Shown: positions 47,301 to 60,020 of the stretch, in pieces
How positions within the stretch are numbered: position 1 is the first letter of the stretch
Layout: every line of letters starts with the position of its first letter
From: Lanius collurio
Taxonomy: Eukaryota; Chordata; Aves; Passeriformes; Laniidae
Reading direction: 5' to 3'
Length of the DNA: 64,000 nt
Assembly: GCA_020086605.1 (NCBI GenBank)
Contig: JACBWW010000047.1
Coordinates: 1,270,414 to 1,334,413 of the forward strand
Position numbers and translations under genes: made by a program
Notes under the pieces: model-generated
Seen by the model: the letters and a program-made list of their open reading frames with translations, nothing else
Databases searched by the model: none
Told to the model about the DNA's origin: nothing

Positions 47301-48439
47301 AGTCATTCAATGGCACGCAATTTTGGGGATCAGCTTTCTGGCTGTGTGTGAGCTAGGAGTCAGAAATGCAGTCATGATCGTGGTGCCAAGTGAGAAGTAT
47401 CCAGCCTGTTTGGTCCTGGCTGCAGACGCCCGCTACACTCCCACACAAGAGAAGCTTTTATTTATCTTCTTACAAGTCAGTCACAAATTCCCACAAGAGG
47501 ATTTCTACATGTGTTAGCAATGTCATTTTACAGGTCACCATTCGTTAGTTTCCCTAAATAAAATTAGGGCAAAAGGTTTTATCTTTTCCTTTCTTTTTGA
47601 CATCAGTATAGTGGCAGTCCCTCAAACCGTCTAGTGTCAGCACCATGCTGAGGAGCAGCTTGTGGGCAGCCCTTCCTAGTGCCAGCAAACAGAGGCATCA
47701 GTGGACATGCCAAGAATGCTGCTTCTGACATAGACACCCCAGGTCCCTGTCAGGTCCTGCCCTGGACCCATTCTACTGCTCTGGCGAGGCTGAGGAAAGC
47801 CCACAGGGCTGCTTCTGCAGTCCCAGACACCCTCTGGTTCTGGCTTTTACAGAACTGCAATAAAATTCACATCTACTCACAGCAAACCACACTGGCAGCT
47901 TCTGCATTTACTGAGCAGTTGCCCACAGGTACAGATGTGAGGCTTCACTTGCAAAACCACCCTGCTGAGTCCCCCCTAACACTGCCTCCTCTAACTGGCA
48001 CCAGACAGAGATTTGTCACCTCCAGGTGACATCTCCAGCCTGGCCACTGAGAGGCTGGGCAGTAATAAACCTCCTGAAGTGCTGGGTGAGCAGGAGAGAC
48101 CCTTTAAACTCACAGGCATTTTACTTCATTACTGAAGACTTCACGTGCCTTTTACATGATGAGTTTTGTTCCTGGGTCTCAGATGTCTGTACTGCTGAAG
48201 GTTAATTGGATAAACTTAATAGAAATAAGCATGTTTGAAAGAGTTACATGCATCCACCTTCCTCTTTACAGGAAGGGATAACCCTTAAGCACTTGACCAG
48301 TGTACAATAACTCCAGGTAGCGAAAACCTGAAATCAGATTATATCCCCCCCCAATTTCATTAGCACTGCCCAGTGACTGGGTGCAGGTAGTGGTTATTGG
48401 GCTGCAGAACAAGGTGAATGCTTGCTAGCAACACAGTCT
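47301..48439. other. Non-genic stretch
   Basis: A 116-codon frame at 47679-48029 is unrecognised. 48110-48300 is AT-leaning. A C-run lies at about 48346. No gene is supported. Confidence 0.5.
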
Positions 48440-48550
48440 TTGGGCACTGTTCTGGACATGCAGGAAGACAGATAAGATGCAAGGGATGTGGTTTAATTAG
48501 ACCACAACTTAATAAAGTTAACTCATCTGGGATCTATCCAGCACAATTCT
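48440..48550. promoter_or_regulatory. Motif cluster: ETS, GATA and inverted RUNX pair
   Basis: Within about 45 bp there is CAGGAAG (ETS-type GGAA, about 48461), AGATAAG (GATA, 48470-48476), TGTGGT (RUNX, 48487-48492) and its reverse complement ACCACA (48501-48506). The RUNX pair flanks TTAATTA, a homeodomain core. ETS, GATA and RUNX sites co-occur in haematopoietic and endothelial enhancers. The motifs are seen; function is inferred. Confidence 0.35.
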
Positions 48551-51350
48551 TTCTCTAATCATTCCCATATGGTGGAGAGCTGCCATGAGCCCTCCTGCTC
48601 CCCACAGCTGGGAACCAGTCCTGTGCTGGACTCTGCCACCCAGTGCATCTACAAGGGTTAGGTCTTCCTTTTACAAGGCACCATTGCTGCCATGGATGCC
48701 ACACCCAGTCCCAGCTCAGCCTGGCAGCGAAGCATCCTACTTTGCTACTGCAAGGATAGCCTGTGGCACAGCTCCTGTCCTGCCACCAACTCAAAGGTGC
48801 TGCTGGCACAGGGCAACAGTGCACAAGTATAAACAACCCCTAAGATGCAAAGATGAATTAGCATAATGTCCTGGATTATAATATATAGATATATATTTAA
48901 TTGTCTCTTTAACCCTGTAGGAAGAGTCAACAGCCAAAGTCTATTTTAGCAAGGGAGAACTGTTTCCAAGAGAGAAAAGAGCTAGGCTTCTTCCAGCTAT
49001 TGTCCACAGCATTGCACAGCAGCCAATACTGGTTTTTTCCTCCTGACAAAATGCAGACTACCTTCCTGAGTTAGATGATTTTGGTGACTTTAATTACCCA
49101 GTCGTGTGTGCTGGAGGCAGAGAGAGAAAATCTTGAATGCAGAACAGATATTACTCTGCACTAAGTCCAGTGCTGGTCACCAAAGTGCAGTGAGGGGCTC
49201 TTCCCCTGCTCATGAGTGCACACTTGCACCTTTCCACCACCGTGTCTGAGCCCAGCAGTGTCACTCATGCTTTGATGCAGAAATATTGCCTGTGCGTGGG
49301 TCAGCAGCAGCCGATTTTTCATCTCTCTAAAGGCTGAGCTTGCCATTTTCCTTACCAAAAGCACAAAATGCATCCTCTGAGGGCTGTCTCCACATGCTAG
49401 AAGGACTTCAATCTCCATATGGGGTGGCACAGCATGGCTGGCAGGCAACAGAACCTGCCTTGAGATTCCTCACTGACGTGGTGCTACGTTTCCACAGTGT
49501 AACTTGAAGTAATTTAATGTTTGTTGTGTCATGGATGCTCCTTTATTCCAGAAAACATCAGGGGTCAGAGGAAAAGGGCCATCATCTGTTGCATGACTTT
49601 GTTGTTATATGCTGGTTGCACTGGAAGCAGCAGCAGCATCGTGCCCAGGATCCACCACAGCCCCACATGTGAGGCTGCACCGCTACGCGACCGTGGCTGT
49701 TCCTCCTGCCACGTGACACTTGGGCTCTGCTTTTCTCATACACAGCATTATGACTTCTTTTTATCTTCCAGATTATTATAAGCCTTTATTTGGCTGCTGC
49801 AAACCAAGGTCTTAATCAAGCTCAAGGCTATATTATGCTGGAAGTCCTCTGAGGGGACAGAGGTGATGCCAAGCTGTGGGCTCCTGGGCAGGGCCAAGTC
49901 TCTGACTCAGCAGCTGTGTGGCATTATTTTAAGCTAACTATGCATGTGTACATGCAGAAGCAGAGCATGTTCCTGACAGAGACCTGGGAGAGCCAGCAGC
50001 CCTGTACTGAGCACTGATTCTGTGGCTGCTCTTGCTGGAGCAGCCAAGGTGTGCCTGGGCTTTTGGCATTTCAGTGTTTCAACAAAGTAGAAACGTGTTT
50101 TTCCTAATATATCAAAATCTGCTTTACCCTCTCTCCATCCCATGCTGGGGTTGTTGATTCTAGGTCCGTGACAAAGCAGTGTCAGTCATGAGCCTCCAAG
50201 AAAGGCTGACCCCAAATCCAGTCTTTGGGAAAGGAGCCATCTGCTAGTGCCCCCCCCAGATCTTGTGCTTTGAAGGACACAGAAGAAAATTGCATCTGGG
50301 GGTGAGCCCCACAATGCCATGCTGTGCTCCTACTCCCCAAACCCTCTGCAGAGTTGCTTTCTCCCAGCTGTTTGTGCTTTCCCCAGGCTTCTGTTGCTGC
50401 TGCAAAACAAAGCTATCCAGCCCTGAAGGCCATTTAGCTATTGCCTGTATTTGCTCCATACAAACAGCAACACATCTGCCACATTTCTTAGGGGACACAA
50501 GACTTCCTCCAACAGAAGAATTACATCAGACTTTTTTTGCCAAGGAGTGAGAATAACCTCTGGGGAGCCCAGAAACCCCGAAACCTCTGACAGATCCAGC
50601 ACTGAACCAGCTGAGGGGCCAGAGGAGACCATGCCCGTGTTTAATTGTCTGTGCTGTCCCACCGAGGACAATCCCACTAAAGTGGGGTCTTGGGGCACCC
50701 TAGGCAGTTATACTCCAGGTATCATCAAGCCCCATATTGTAGGTCAATCCTTGGACTCTCAGACCACATCTAACAAGTTTTTGTTCTTCAGTTGAAAGCA
50801 AATGAGATGGAGGAGAGTGGGAGGCAATGGTTGTGCTGCCTGTCTGCACTAATACTTCAGGTACTTAGGGAACATCACTGCTCCTTGACTTTGAGCATGT
50901 TTCCACCTAAGTCTTTCTGGGGATTCATTTCTTCTCTGCTGTCCTACTGCTAACTCCTTTTTCTTCTCCCAGATGAACTTCCCTGAGCTTTTGCCTTCTA
51001 TCCTCTTTGGATTCACTGCTCTGTAGAAGCTGATAGAGCTGATATCCCAAGGATATGAGCTTACTTTAGATCTACTGCTGTCTCTAAAGAAAACACCACA
51101 TGTGGTATCCACAAAAGCATGCAGTCTCCTTTAATAAATCAGTCCATTCCACATACAGTTAATACCCCCTTGTATTTATACTGCTTGTATATTTTCCTTC
51201 TGTGTCCCTCAAATACAAGCCTTTCCCTCTTGCTGTAATAGAACATTTGCCAAGAAGAAAATTAACCTTTCTCACTGAGCAGTTGAAGTTGTACAGCTCT
51301 TCCAGACCACACATTCAGCTGAATCCCTGTATGGGCCATTCATTTAAGAG
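48551..51350. other. Non-genic stretch
   Basis: Mixed composition. TA-rich at 48870-48900. Frames overlap on both strands (48555-48866, 49161-49448, 50244-50795, 50849-51112). None is recognised. The text just before the next feature (about 51325-51350) may belong to the same CR1 copy. Confidence 0.5.
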
Positions 51351-51410
51351 TTGGACTCCATGATCTACATGGGTCTCTTCCAATCAGAATATTCTGTAAC
51401 TTCTGTAACT
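51351..51410 (+). mobile_element. CR1 LINE fragment, 3' end
   Basis: TTGGACTCCATGATCTACATGGG and the following TCTCTTCCAATCAGAATATTC match the CR1 3' end. It is followed by degenerate terminal repeats, ATTCTGTA and ACTTCTGTA. The copy is 5'-truncated and clearly diverged, so it is an older insertion than the one at 7401. It has no coding capacity. Confidence 0.75.
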
Positions 51411-52800
51411 CACACTGAAAAAGGACAGTGTGCTGGGGTTTATGACTATTTTCTTTATAATGCACACATCCATGAGGCAGGTTTCAACTTGAGATGTATG
51501 GCTTCCAAAATACAGGGAAAGTTGAACAAACACTACGTTGGCTTTGGTCAGCATTGACACACACAGCCCAGAGCCAAGCCATGCCACATTTCCTTGTCCC
51601 TCCTTCCACTTTCCTCTTGCAGCTACTGATGGCATAGCAGCATCTTGTCATTATGTAGGGATTTAATCTCAACTGGCTATTTTATAACCCTTGCTTTGTC
51701 CCATCTCTAAAATTAACATCTAGCATTAGCATTTTTGAACGTGACTTTAAAGCCTTCAAGCAAATATAAGCAGAGATAGACCTAAGTAAAATAGGTTTCC
51801 TTGGCATGATCACAAGCCTCCTGAAATGGCAGGCATGAAGGCTGTCTCTCTTCATGGGGTACAGTGCATGCTTTGGAACTGTTTGATAGTTTTAAAATAT
51901 TTCTGATGCAATGGGTCATAATGCTTTCCAGATGAGTACATGGAGTGCAAAAGGTAATGGCACAGACACTTCACTGTTCTACCTCTTGTCCCCTTTTTGG
52001 CAATATAAGAAGAATCTGTCTCATCTTATCTCTAGTTTACTGGTAAACTTGAGCTATTTGCTTCCCCCCTTTCACTAAACTGAAAATGTTAAATGCACCA
52101 CAAACAAAACTTATGAACTTTTTTTATGTGATTAAAATGGTCATAACTATCTGATGTTTCTTGCTGATTGAATCTGCCACTTCCATTTACTAGGAAAATA
52201 AATAACACATGTTTGCTGTCTTTCTAAAAGGTTCTATTTATTCTGTGGTCATTTCCCACTTATGATATTTCCAGCTTAATTTCATAAAACAGCTTTTACA
52301 TGGCTAAAAAAAAGGCTCTTATTGTACATTGTCTTCAAAATATTTTGCCTTTAAGCTGTGGGCTTTTATTTGTAGGAACAACCAACCACCCTGTTTGTGA
52401 GGCCTGTATTCCTCCAAATTAAAAAGAGAAACAGCTGTACGTCTTATAAATGTCTGCAGAGCTCCAGTGAGATATTGCTGAATTGTTTGCTTCCCTATCT
52501 TCCCACAGGACATGCCTCCTAAATCCACTGCACAGGAGAAAAACCTAGGTAAAAGCCAAACAAATGTTCCCCTCTGGGCACATGCTTGTAGGTGCAAGGC
52601 ATCTGTCCATCTCCAGCAGAGAGTTTACAGCTACTTTTTGGGATTTACAGATGTAAATATGAACACAAATAGTTTGATAAAAAGTGATGGACCAACACAC
52701 AAGTTGATTCCATTTTCTGAGCAAGGGCTGCCACACCTAATTTGTCAGTCATCAACACAACACTAATTACAGCCATCTTTTGGTGTTTTATTTAAAGGTG
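51411..52800. other. AT-leaning non-genic block
   Basis: 52060-52330 is AT-rich with stops in all frames. Small frames at 52319-52766 lie on both strands and are unrecognised. No transposon beyond the adjoining CR1 tail was seen. Confidence 0.5.
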
Positions 52801-54423
52801 TTTTTCTTCAAGCCCCAGACAGCTGAATTCAGGGAATTCCTTGATCTCCTTCTCTCTTTCAGTGATATCTACAGTTATACAGGTGGCATAAGGGGACATT
52901 GGTTTTAAACTTGGTATCAGAGCTAAAAGGAAAAAAATTTGAGAACAGGAGGGACTCTAAACTTGAGAACTGGACAAAGAAGAAGGTAAATTAAGAAAGA
53001 CTGATGACTGATATTGTTGACAGCAACAAGTATTTCTGAGCTGAGTTTCAGCCTGCCTCACAACCCACCTACATTCAGGTGGGTCACCATTTGCCAGCTG
53101 CTAACAAACACCCACCATGCACCTCTCTGGGTCCCACAGGGCACTCCTGGGGGCCGAGGGCTGGTCCCAATTCCTGGTGCAGGATGTGAGCTGCATCCCA
53201 GCACATCAGCTCTCACACATGCCTACCTTGTGCAGAGTTGCCAGTTTTACAAGATGGGCTGTGCTGTGTTCACACATAATGACGAGCAGATTTGAGCCCT
53301 AAATCTGGATAGCTCAACAGCTGCCCCCAAGTCAAACAGGAACAGAGACAATGCATAACTGAAATGGCAAGTCATGGGATAATTAAATTGTGACAGTAAA
53401 CCAAAATAGAAAGAAACAAAAAAACCCTAAAACAAACAAACAAACCAGACAGAGCCATATGCTCCCATGCGCTGCACACCGCAAAGAGAGTTATTGCAAC
53501 ACAGCACAGAGAGCCCACAGCCCCGGCCGTGCCGAGAGAGAGCCTCCCCAAAGCTCCAGGATGGAGGCGAGGAGCAGTTTGGTCACACACAGACTGGAGC
53601 CACTGGTGGGCCCCTGCATCCCTCACATGTGCAGAGGTGTGTGAAAGCTTGGGCCTGCAGCCTTGTTGGGGAGGATGCTGGCACTTGTCTCTGTCAACCA
53701 ACTCAGAAGATAAAAGGCAACTAAAAGGCTCTTCTCTGATAGCAGCACAGGGGCCCCAGGGTGACACAGGTGAATTCCTTCATAGCAACCCATCTGCTGG
53801 TTGGCTTGACCACCTGTGCTGGGCTATTAATTTACTCCCCTGGCCCAGAACAGTGCTGTATGAGGCTGTGTGGAGCCACAGGGCTCTGCTCTCAGGAGCA
53901 CCGATTCCCATCTCCCCTCCCGTTATCAGCTGTAGGGATCAATACAGCCATGGCAGCAGGCTGCTGCATGACTGGTCCCACTCCAGAGAAGGCCAAGGCC
54001 TCTGCAATGTGCTTGTTCCTGAATGACAGGCATCATTTGGCATTGAGTGATTAATGCTAGCAGATGGCATAAACCCAAAAAGCCAGGAAAAAAGTTCCTA
54101 GGATCTGTTCAGTGAAGTAGATTAATGAGAGCTATACTGACAAATAAACTCCAAATAAATCAAGTTTCTGCAGATGATCCAAAACCCATCCATAGTTTCT
54201 GTGGATGGATCCTTGAAAAGTTTTCAGCAGGCAGCAATCAGCCCCCATTCACAGGCAGGAAGGGATCAGCAGCTGCTTTCGTGTCAGTCCCACTGTGGCC
54301 ACCTACGACTTGGTATAAACCTTTAAATACGCCTTCAAGGAAGGCACTCAAAGGCTGTGAAGGGGTTGTTGGGGTTAAAGGGCAGGCTGAGGAATGTGAA
54401 GGGACATGGGGTGAGGGGCTCTG
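52801..54423. other. Non-genic stretch
   Basis: 53423-53446 is an (AAAC)n-like simple patch. Frames of up to 165 codons (53529-54026) overlap two other plus-strand frames and a minus-strand frame of 131 codons. None is recognised. Confidence 0.5.
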
Positions 54424-55113
54424 GTGACCACACTGCCACCAGTGGTACTTGCTGCTGCCAGGTCACGGGGCCAGCTTCGCTCCTGTGTGCATCCATGTGC
54501 GGTTTCCTTTTTAAAACTGATAACTTGCAGAGTAGGAATATGGAAATATGGTAATGTTTATAGGCGACAGCAGCCTCCACCTTCGGATGTTAATTATACA
54601 TTAGAACTGGACAAATTATTCATTGGGAACAGTTTGGGCTCAGGGGAAAGAAAACAGTTTTCTCCTCTAAATACTGCAACCAAAGTCTTTGTCAGTGCAC
54701 TTAAAATATATAGAGTGGATTTGTGTGCACATACTTTACAGCACAGCTATATTTATGACCAATGTGATCTGCCTGCTAACTCAAGTTCATGTGCGGGTCC
54801 AACTTTGCTCATCTATAAACTGCTCAGAATTATTCAGGTATGTTGTTCTTCCAACATGTTACCTCCAGCTCATGTGCCTGGACCTATCCCCCCTAGAAGT
54901 AAAATTGCCTGGGAGCTGGGTTCCCGTGTGTCAGGCAAGGGTTGTGGGGATTTCCCACCCAAGACAAGCATTTGTCATAGAATGTCTTCAGATATGTACA
55001 GAAACCTCACCAAAAACATTCTGATAATGAGTCAGCAGAGGGTGTCCACATTTAATGTTGGCTCAGGTATGTCAGTTGCTCTCAGAGGTATTTGTCCCAT
55101 CACCAGTGGCTGA
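54424..55113 (+). other. Unassigned 229-codon open frame with candidate exon
   Basis: The frame runs from ATG at 54424 to a stop at 55111-55113. It stays open through AT-rich sequence, where chance frames of this length are less common. CTTGCAG ends at 54530 after a short pyrimidine tract, and TTCAG/GTATGT (donor-like) falls at 54837/54838, defining a possible 307-bp exon within the frame. The translation has no domain, signal peptide or repeat I recognise. A second plus-strand frame (54689-55024) overlaps it, which lowers confidence. It is not called as a gene. Confidence 0.15.
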
Positions 55114-55930
55114 ACCTCGAGCTACCCAGGAAAGTTGCAGACACATCACTGTTCCTGCAGCCACCCTGCTCTGTGCCCTGCCCACACAAGCACAAACCTC
55201 AGACATTGTGCTCTGATTCTTTGACTGGGTTTCCATGAGTGGTGAAATCCCATTTTAACTATGCAGCAGTCCCAGAATTACTTTTGCACATGAAAAATTA
55301 CTGCTTCCATTAAACTTTGCTGATTTTAGGAAGACAAGGTCCTTATATGTAAATTGGTTTATGTCTTGAGGAAAGAAGAAGGGAAAGAAATCTAACACCA
55401 AAACTTCGGGAGAGAGTTTTGTCATGAATTAAATTTAAAGGAAAGAAACCCCAACACTAAAATAGAACAGAGTAAGATATTTACAGCTTAATGCTTTTTT
55501 AAGTCAGCAGAACAAAACTCTGGTTTTCCTTATTGACTGTTAACCACAATAACACAAGACTTGCTCAATTTCATCTTTGTTCCTTTAATATTGGGAATTT
55601 CTTTTTTATTTTATTGACGAGGAAACATCCAGTTTTCTGGCTGGAGCCTATTATATAAAGAAAGCATAAAAGGATTCATTACTTTTTAACTACTAGCAGG
55701 GAAAGAAACAGAAGAACTGTATTCTTTTCGGTGAGTTCAGCAGCTGGTAGCATTAGTGTTTCAAACACCACATTTGGAATATCTCATCTCCCAAACTCTT
55801 TGAAAGAACATCAGTGCAGGATCTGATGACTATGTCATGCACACATGTACATGTGGGGGCTGATGTACATTACAAATGATGCATTTGCTTACCCACAAGG
55901 GATTGCATCCTCTTCCCATTAACTGACAAT
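55114..55930. other. AT-rich non-genic block
   Basis: 55420-55680 is AT-rich with no long frame. Nothing specific was recognised. Confidence 0.45.
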
Positions 55931-56420
55931 GCATGTTAGAGCACAAGCGCTGGGATTCAGTCACTTTATCAGAAATTCAGACTGGTTCTCCATGCACTGC
56001 TCTGGTTACAGTGGGACCCAGTGTAGCTGAGCTGGTGGGACATGCTTTGGTCACTGTGCCTGTGCCATGGCGGCAGTTCCCTGGGCCCAGCCCTGAGACC
56101 CATTCCCAATTTTCCCCTTGGGAAAAGGAAACCAGACAAATAGCAGGGATGCTTAAGGAGACGTGTCCTTCCCTTTCTCCTCAAACAGAAATCCTACTCC
56201 CCATGCGCCTCTCCACAGCATCTCTTTTTTTCAGAGGCTAAATATTACAAAGGTTTGGCATACAGGACATTTTAGGGTAGGTTTGGGGGGTTTTTTTGAA
56301 CCCACACAATAATTAAACCAGTGGGTTAAGCAGCAAAAGAGAGAATCTGCCTCAGGGCTGAGGGCTGTGGAATACCACCCCCACCAGAGACTAAACACTG
56401 CAAACCACTCTGCTGGTAAT
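55931..56420. other. Non-genic stretch
   Basis: A 102-codon frame (55933-56241) is unrecognised. G- and T-runs lie at 56283-56298. Confidence 0.5.
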
Positions 56421-56840
56421 GGATGGGCATTTTAAAGGACGCAAATGATAAACAGCGAAGGAGCGTAATTGGCGCTGTTTGTTGTGCACTGGCTGATGAA
56501 ATGCCAGAGAAACTGAGTCGCTTCAAAATGACATGTTTATGTGACATCAAAGAGGCTGAGCTGACTTCACATTATATCTGTGACAAATGTATATATTGGA
56601 TCGCTGTTTGCCATTTAGACCTCCTCTGATTACTTCTCATTGTAAAGAGAAACATTTGCGATTCTGCTCACTTGGTAAATCTGTAGAGTGACTTGTTAGC
56701 AACACATGCAGGGAAAGTTGTTGAAAAGCCCTTCTGGGCCTACCGTAGTAAATATGTATTCACACACCCGATAACGTGCTGCCGCTTGTTGCCTGAAAGA
56801 CGAACGCAGACAGAGAGTGCTGCACACAGCAGAGCCTCCA
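56421..56840. other. Candidate conserved non-coding element
   Basis: About 400 bp of unique sequence that keeps many isolated CpGs in otherwise AT-leaning text (GGACGC, CAGCGAAG, GGAGCG, GGCGCTG, GAGTCGC, GGATCGC, TTGCGA, TACCGTAG, CCCGATAACG, AGACGAACGC). Motifs include GCGTAATTGGCGC and GACGCAAATGATAAAC. The texture differs from its neighbours and is among the strongest enhancer-like stretches here. Conservation was not tested. Confidence 0.4.
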
Positions 56841-58410
56841 CACGTGCTCCCAACCATTTGCACTTCAGGCACTAAACTTGAGCCCACCACCGCCTCCTCT
56901 TCCCCAGACCTTCATGCGACCCTACTTCATGTGCTTCTGCCCCTAAGACATCAGGAAAATTTGCTTTGCCATGGCAGACCCTGGAAGCAGGGCTTGCATA
57001 GGCTGGCTGGCTGAAATGCTATGATTAAATTTTCCTGGGGAATGGAAAATAAGCAATTGTACTAGGAAGGGTTGGAAGCAAAAAGTTACTTGCCTTTCCC
57101 AAACATGTGTCTCTTGCCTTTTGGGAGAAAACAAAAGTCTAAGGAAGTATTAAGCACTGGTATATCCTGGAAGGGCTAGGATTTTTCCCAGATCCAGCAG
57201 CAGCCCCTCTGTCAGTGAGATGGGGTGCAGCTTCTGCCAGCAGAGCAGAGAGGCTGCAGGCATTGAAGCTGACACAGCCTGGTGGCAAGCTGGGAGGTGG
57301 CACAGGTGGGGATTCCCAGCCACCCCGATTCTCCAAGTATCCAAGGCCCTCTGGATACCTGTGGCTGCTGCTTGTGATCCCTCAGTACCCCACAGCCTCA
57401 CAGCTTGGTCGGTCACAGCAGCAGAGAGAGGTGCCCCTGTGCAGGGAGGCCATGGGGAGCATGGGGCAGCTGGAAGGAAGCTGGGCAACCTGGGGAAGCC
57501 ATGCAAGCCTTTGTGGTAAAGGCAATCTTGGATGCATTCCATCACTTCTCATGCTTACTAGCAGGCAGGTAACATGTTCAGGGTGAAAGGAGCATGCTGC
57601 CATTGAGATGCTTGAGCATGTGCTTCACCAGGAAAGCTAACAGCTCCCACAAAGCAAGGGAGCAGGATGTGGGGAGGGAAAGTACATCTCCAACTGCTAA
57701 TTCCTACCCAGACCTGCTGGGTTAATGGCTCTTGCCAGACTCACAACACTAGGTGCCCCACAGAGAGCAAAGACACAGACAACTCTTCATCTTTCTCCTC
57801 CTCAAAAGACACTGCCCATCAGTCCTGGCTAAGGAAAAACTTGGGAGATGCTGCCCAAAGCATTCCTAGCAGCACTGCAGGCCAGGGTACCACAGGAATG
57901 ACCAGAAGAAATATCTGGGGCCAAACATGCCATCATCTGATGATAGCAAGGGCAAGACAGAGAGCACAGACACTCACCTGCAGTCCTGCAGGCTCAAGAG
58001 CAGTTAGTGGCCACAGAGTGCTTGTGCCCAAGCAAGTGGACAGAAGGAAAGGAACAGCAATTGCTTTGTTCTGGGGCCAGCTTGAGAAGCAGCTTTGTGC
58101 TGAGGACAAGCCAAAGGGAAGAGATTTGCCACAGAAAACCCAAGAACATGTCATTATTAGCTGAACATCAGGTGATGTGGAGCCCTCAAATCTATTTTAA
58201 AAACAAACAAAACCTTGTGACACAGCTAACAGGCTGTGCAAGCCCTTACTGCTTCACTTGCAGACTGTGAGAAAGCAGGTTTTGAGCGCAGGAACAAAGC
58301 ATCTGCTTTGGGAAAGAACAGCACATCCCTTGCTCAAGGGATTCAGAGCTGGCTCACGGGCCAGGCTGTGGTCTCATGGCAGCTCCCTCACCCTCGGCAC
58401 AGCGGAGGCA
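56841..58410. other. GC-moderate non-genic stretch
   Basis: Frames of 99-165 codons overlap on both strands (57150-57603 and 57667-58164). None is recognised. No repeats. Confidence 0.5.
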
Positions 58411-58739
58411 GCTAACAACAGCTGAACGAACCACACAGCTTCCCCCCGCCTCTGAGGGTCGATACATAAATAGAGAAAAGATTTTCAAGCTGCTTTCTAT
58501 TACTTCTGTTATGTTTTAGCCTTCCTTTCCCCTCTGCCCCTGCCAGCCCCTCCGTTTGCCCGGCAGGCAGCGAGCGGGGCTGGCTGCCGTCACCCTCCCA
58601 CAGCATTGCTGCTCTCACAACAGCGGCTTCGCTGTCCGCCCAGAGACTGCCAGGGCGATGAAGCCTCAGCCTCAGGGGCTGCAGTACTCTCTTCCCACTA
58701 TCTGGCCAGCTTCTATGTTTTGTTTTGATCTTGTTGGCC
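58411..58739. other. Mixed non-genic stretch
   Basis: AT-leaning at 58460-58520, then GC-rich with some CpGs (58555-58650). Minus-strand frame 58412-58852 is unrecognised and is extended through the poly(T) tract as a lysine run. Confidence 0.5.
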
Positions 58740-58759
58740 TTTTTTTTTTTTTTTTTTTT
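58740..58759. repeat. Poly(T) tract, 20 bases
   Basis: Uninterrupted T-run. No AATAAA complement (TTTATT) close downstream and no duplicated flank was seen, so a retrocopy is not supported. Confidence 0.9.
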
Positions 58760-58789
58760 CCCAAGCATGTTGATGATTATCATACTGGA

Positions 58790-58970
58790 GGAATGCACTA
58801 AATACATAGCATAACTGGAGGAAGGAATTATTGCTGGGGGAATGTACAACATGTGTGTGCACAGCTCTGTAATGTTATTTCTGTCTCATTGATAAACTTG
58901 GGCAGATTTCAGAGGCAGATATATTTGTAAATATTGCAGGGAGCGGATGATCTTCGAGCTGACATCCAGA
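58790..58970. other. Possible conserved non-coding element
   Basis: Unique text with GGAATTATTGCTGG, TGTCTCATTGATAAAC, GATATATTTGTAAATATTGC and ATGATCTTCGAGCTG. The role is inferred from composition. Confidence 0.25.
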
Positions 58971-60020
58971 CAGGGGCTCAGGAAAGCAGCCCACACCCGA
59001 GCTCTGGTATGCTCCCCACACTGCCCCTTCCTCCCAGGAGGGGGGAGGCAGCATCTCCCTCACCAACCCTCCACCCAAATACACACATATACACAAATAC
59101 ACACGCTCATATTTGATAGCACATTCACCTGGGGGGCAGTGGGGGCTTTCACCACTAGAGAAAGACTTACATTCCTCAAATTAAAGCAGAGCTCTATTTT
59201 TACCTCTCTGTATGGACATACCCTCATTGCAGCCAGTAGGACTCAGGAAACTTCATTTGTTCCAGGGAAGAAATGAGAAGCCTGAGACTGGATGCTTTTT
59301 GCATTCATATGGATAAGGAGGACTGAGGCTTAGTTTATTCTTAAACCAATGCCATTGCAACAGCACCACACTGCTACTCCCACCTCCTGCACAGATGACA
59401 GAGAACCTGAAGTCCCAGCTGTGCTCTGGCTCATATATCATCATCAGCCATCCTGCAGGTCCTCCCTGGACCACTCCAAAAGTGTTGCTCCTCCTGTCCC
59501 CACCCATGCATGGCAGGCTATGAACCACTGACTCACACCATCCCTGCTGCAAGCTGCCCTGTCCCTCCAGAGCCTGCAGAGTCCAAGCCCCCATCACTCT
59601 GCTGGAGGCCACACCTTGGATTTGTACTCATTAGACACCACTTTTTCTTCTAGCCCATAGCATACACAACACAAAGCTGCAGCATTGCCAGCCACAGGCA
59701 GCCAACAAGGAGGAATCTCTAGGCCTCTGTACGAAGCTTGCACAGGAGTAAACACACGTGGGGCCTGGAGCAGATGTGGTGGTTGCTGTAGGCCCATTCT
59801 GGCAGAGGAGATGACTTTTTCCTCGTGTGTTGTCACCCGAGCAGAGCAGCCCAGGAACATGTGCCACCAACGGAGCTGTGATGCTCTTGGAGTGCCAGCA
59901 CTCCCCTCCATAGCTTTGTGCCCCCAGCACCCTGCCCGTCTGCAGCTCCTGAGGAAACACTGCACTCCCAAACATGGCCCTGCCTCCTTGCCTCTGCAGG
60001 GCACCTCCAATTTGGCCTAG
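58971..60020. other. Non-genic stretch
   Basis: A CA/ATAC-type simple patch lies at 59078-59106. Frames at 59253-60020 overlap on both strands and are unrecognised. Confidence 0.5.

Noticed and set aside
58412..58852. Lysine-run protein on the minus strand
   Set aside because: The lysines are the poly(T) tract read in reverse. No domain elsewhere in the frame.
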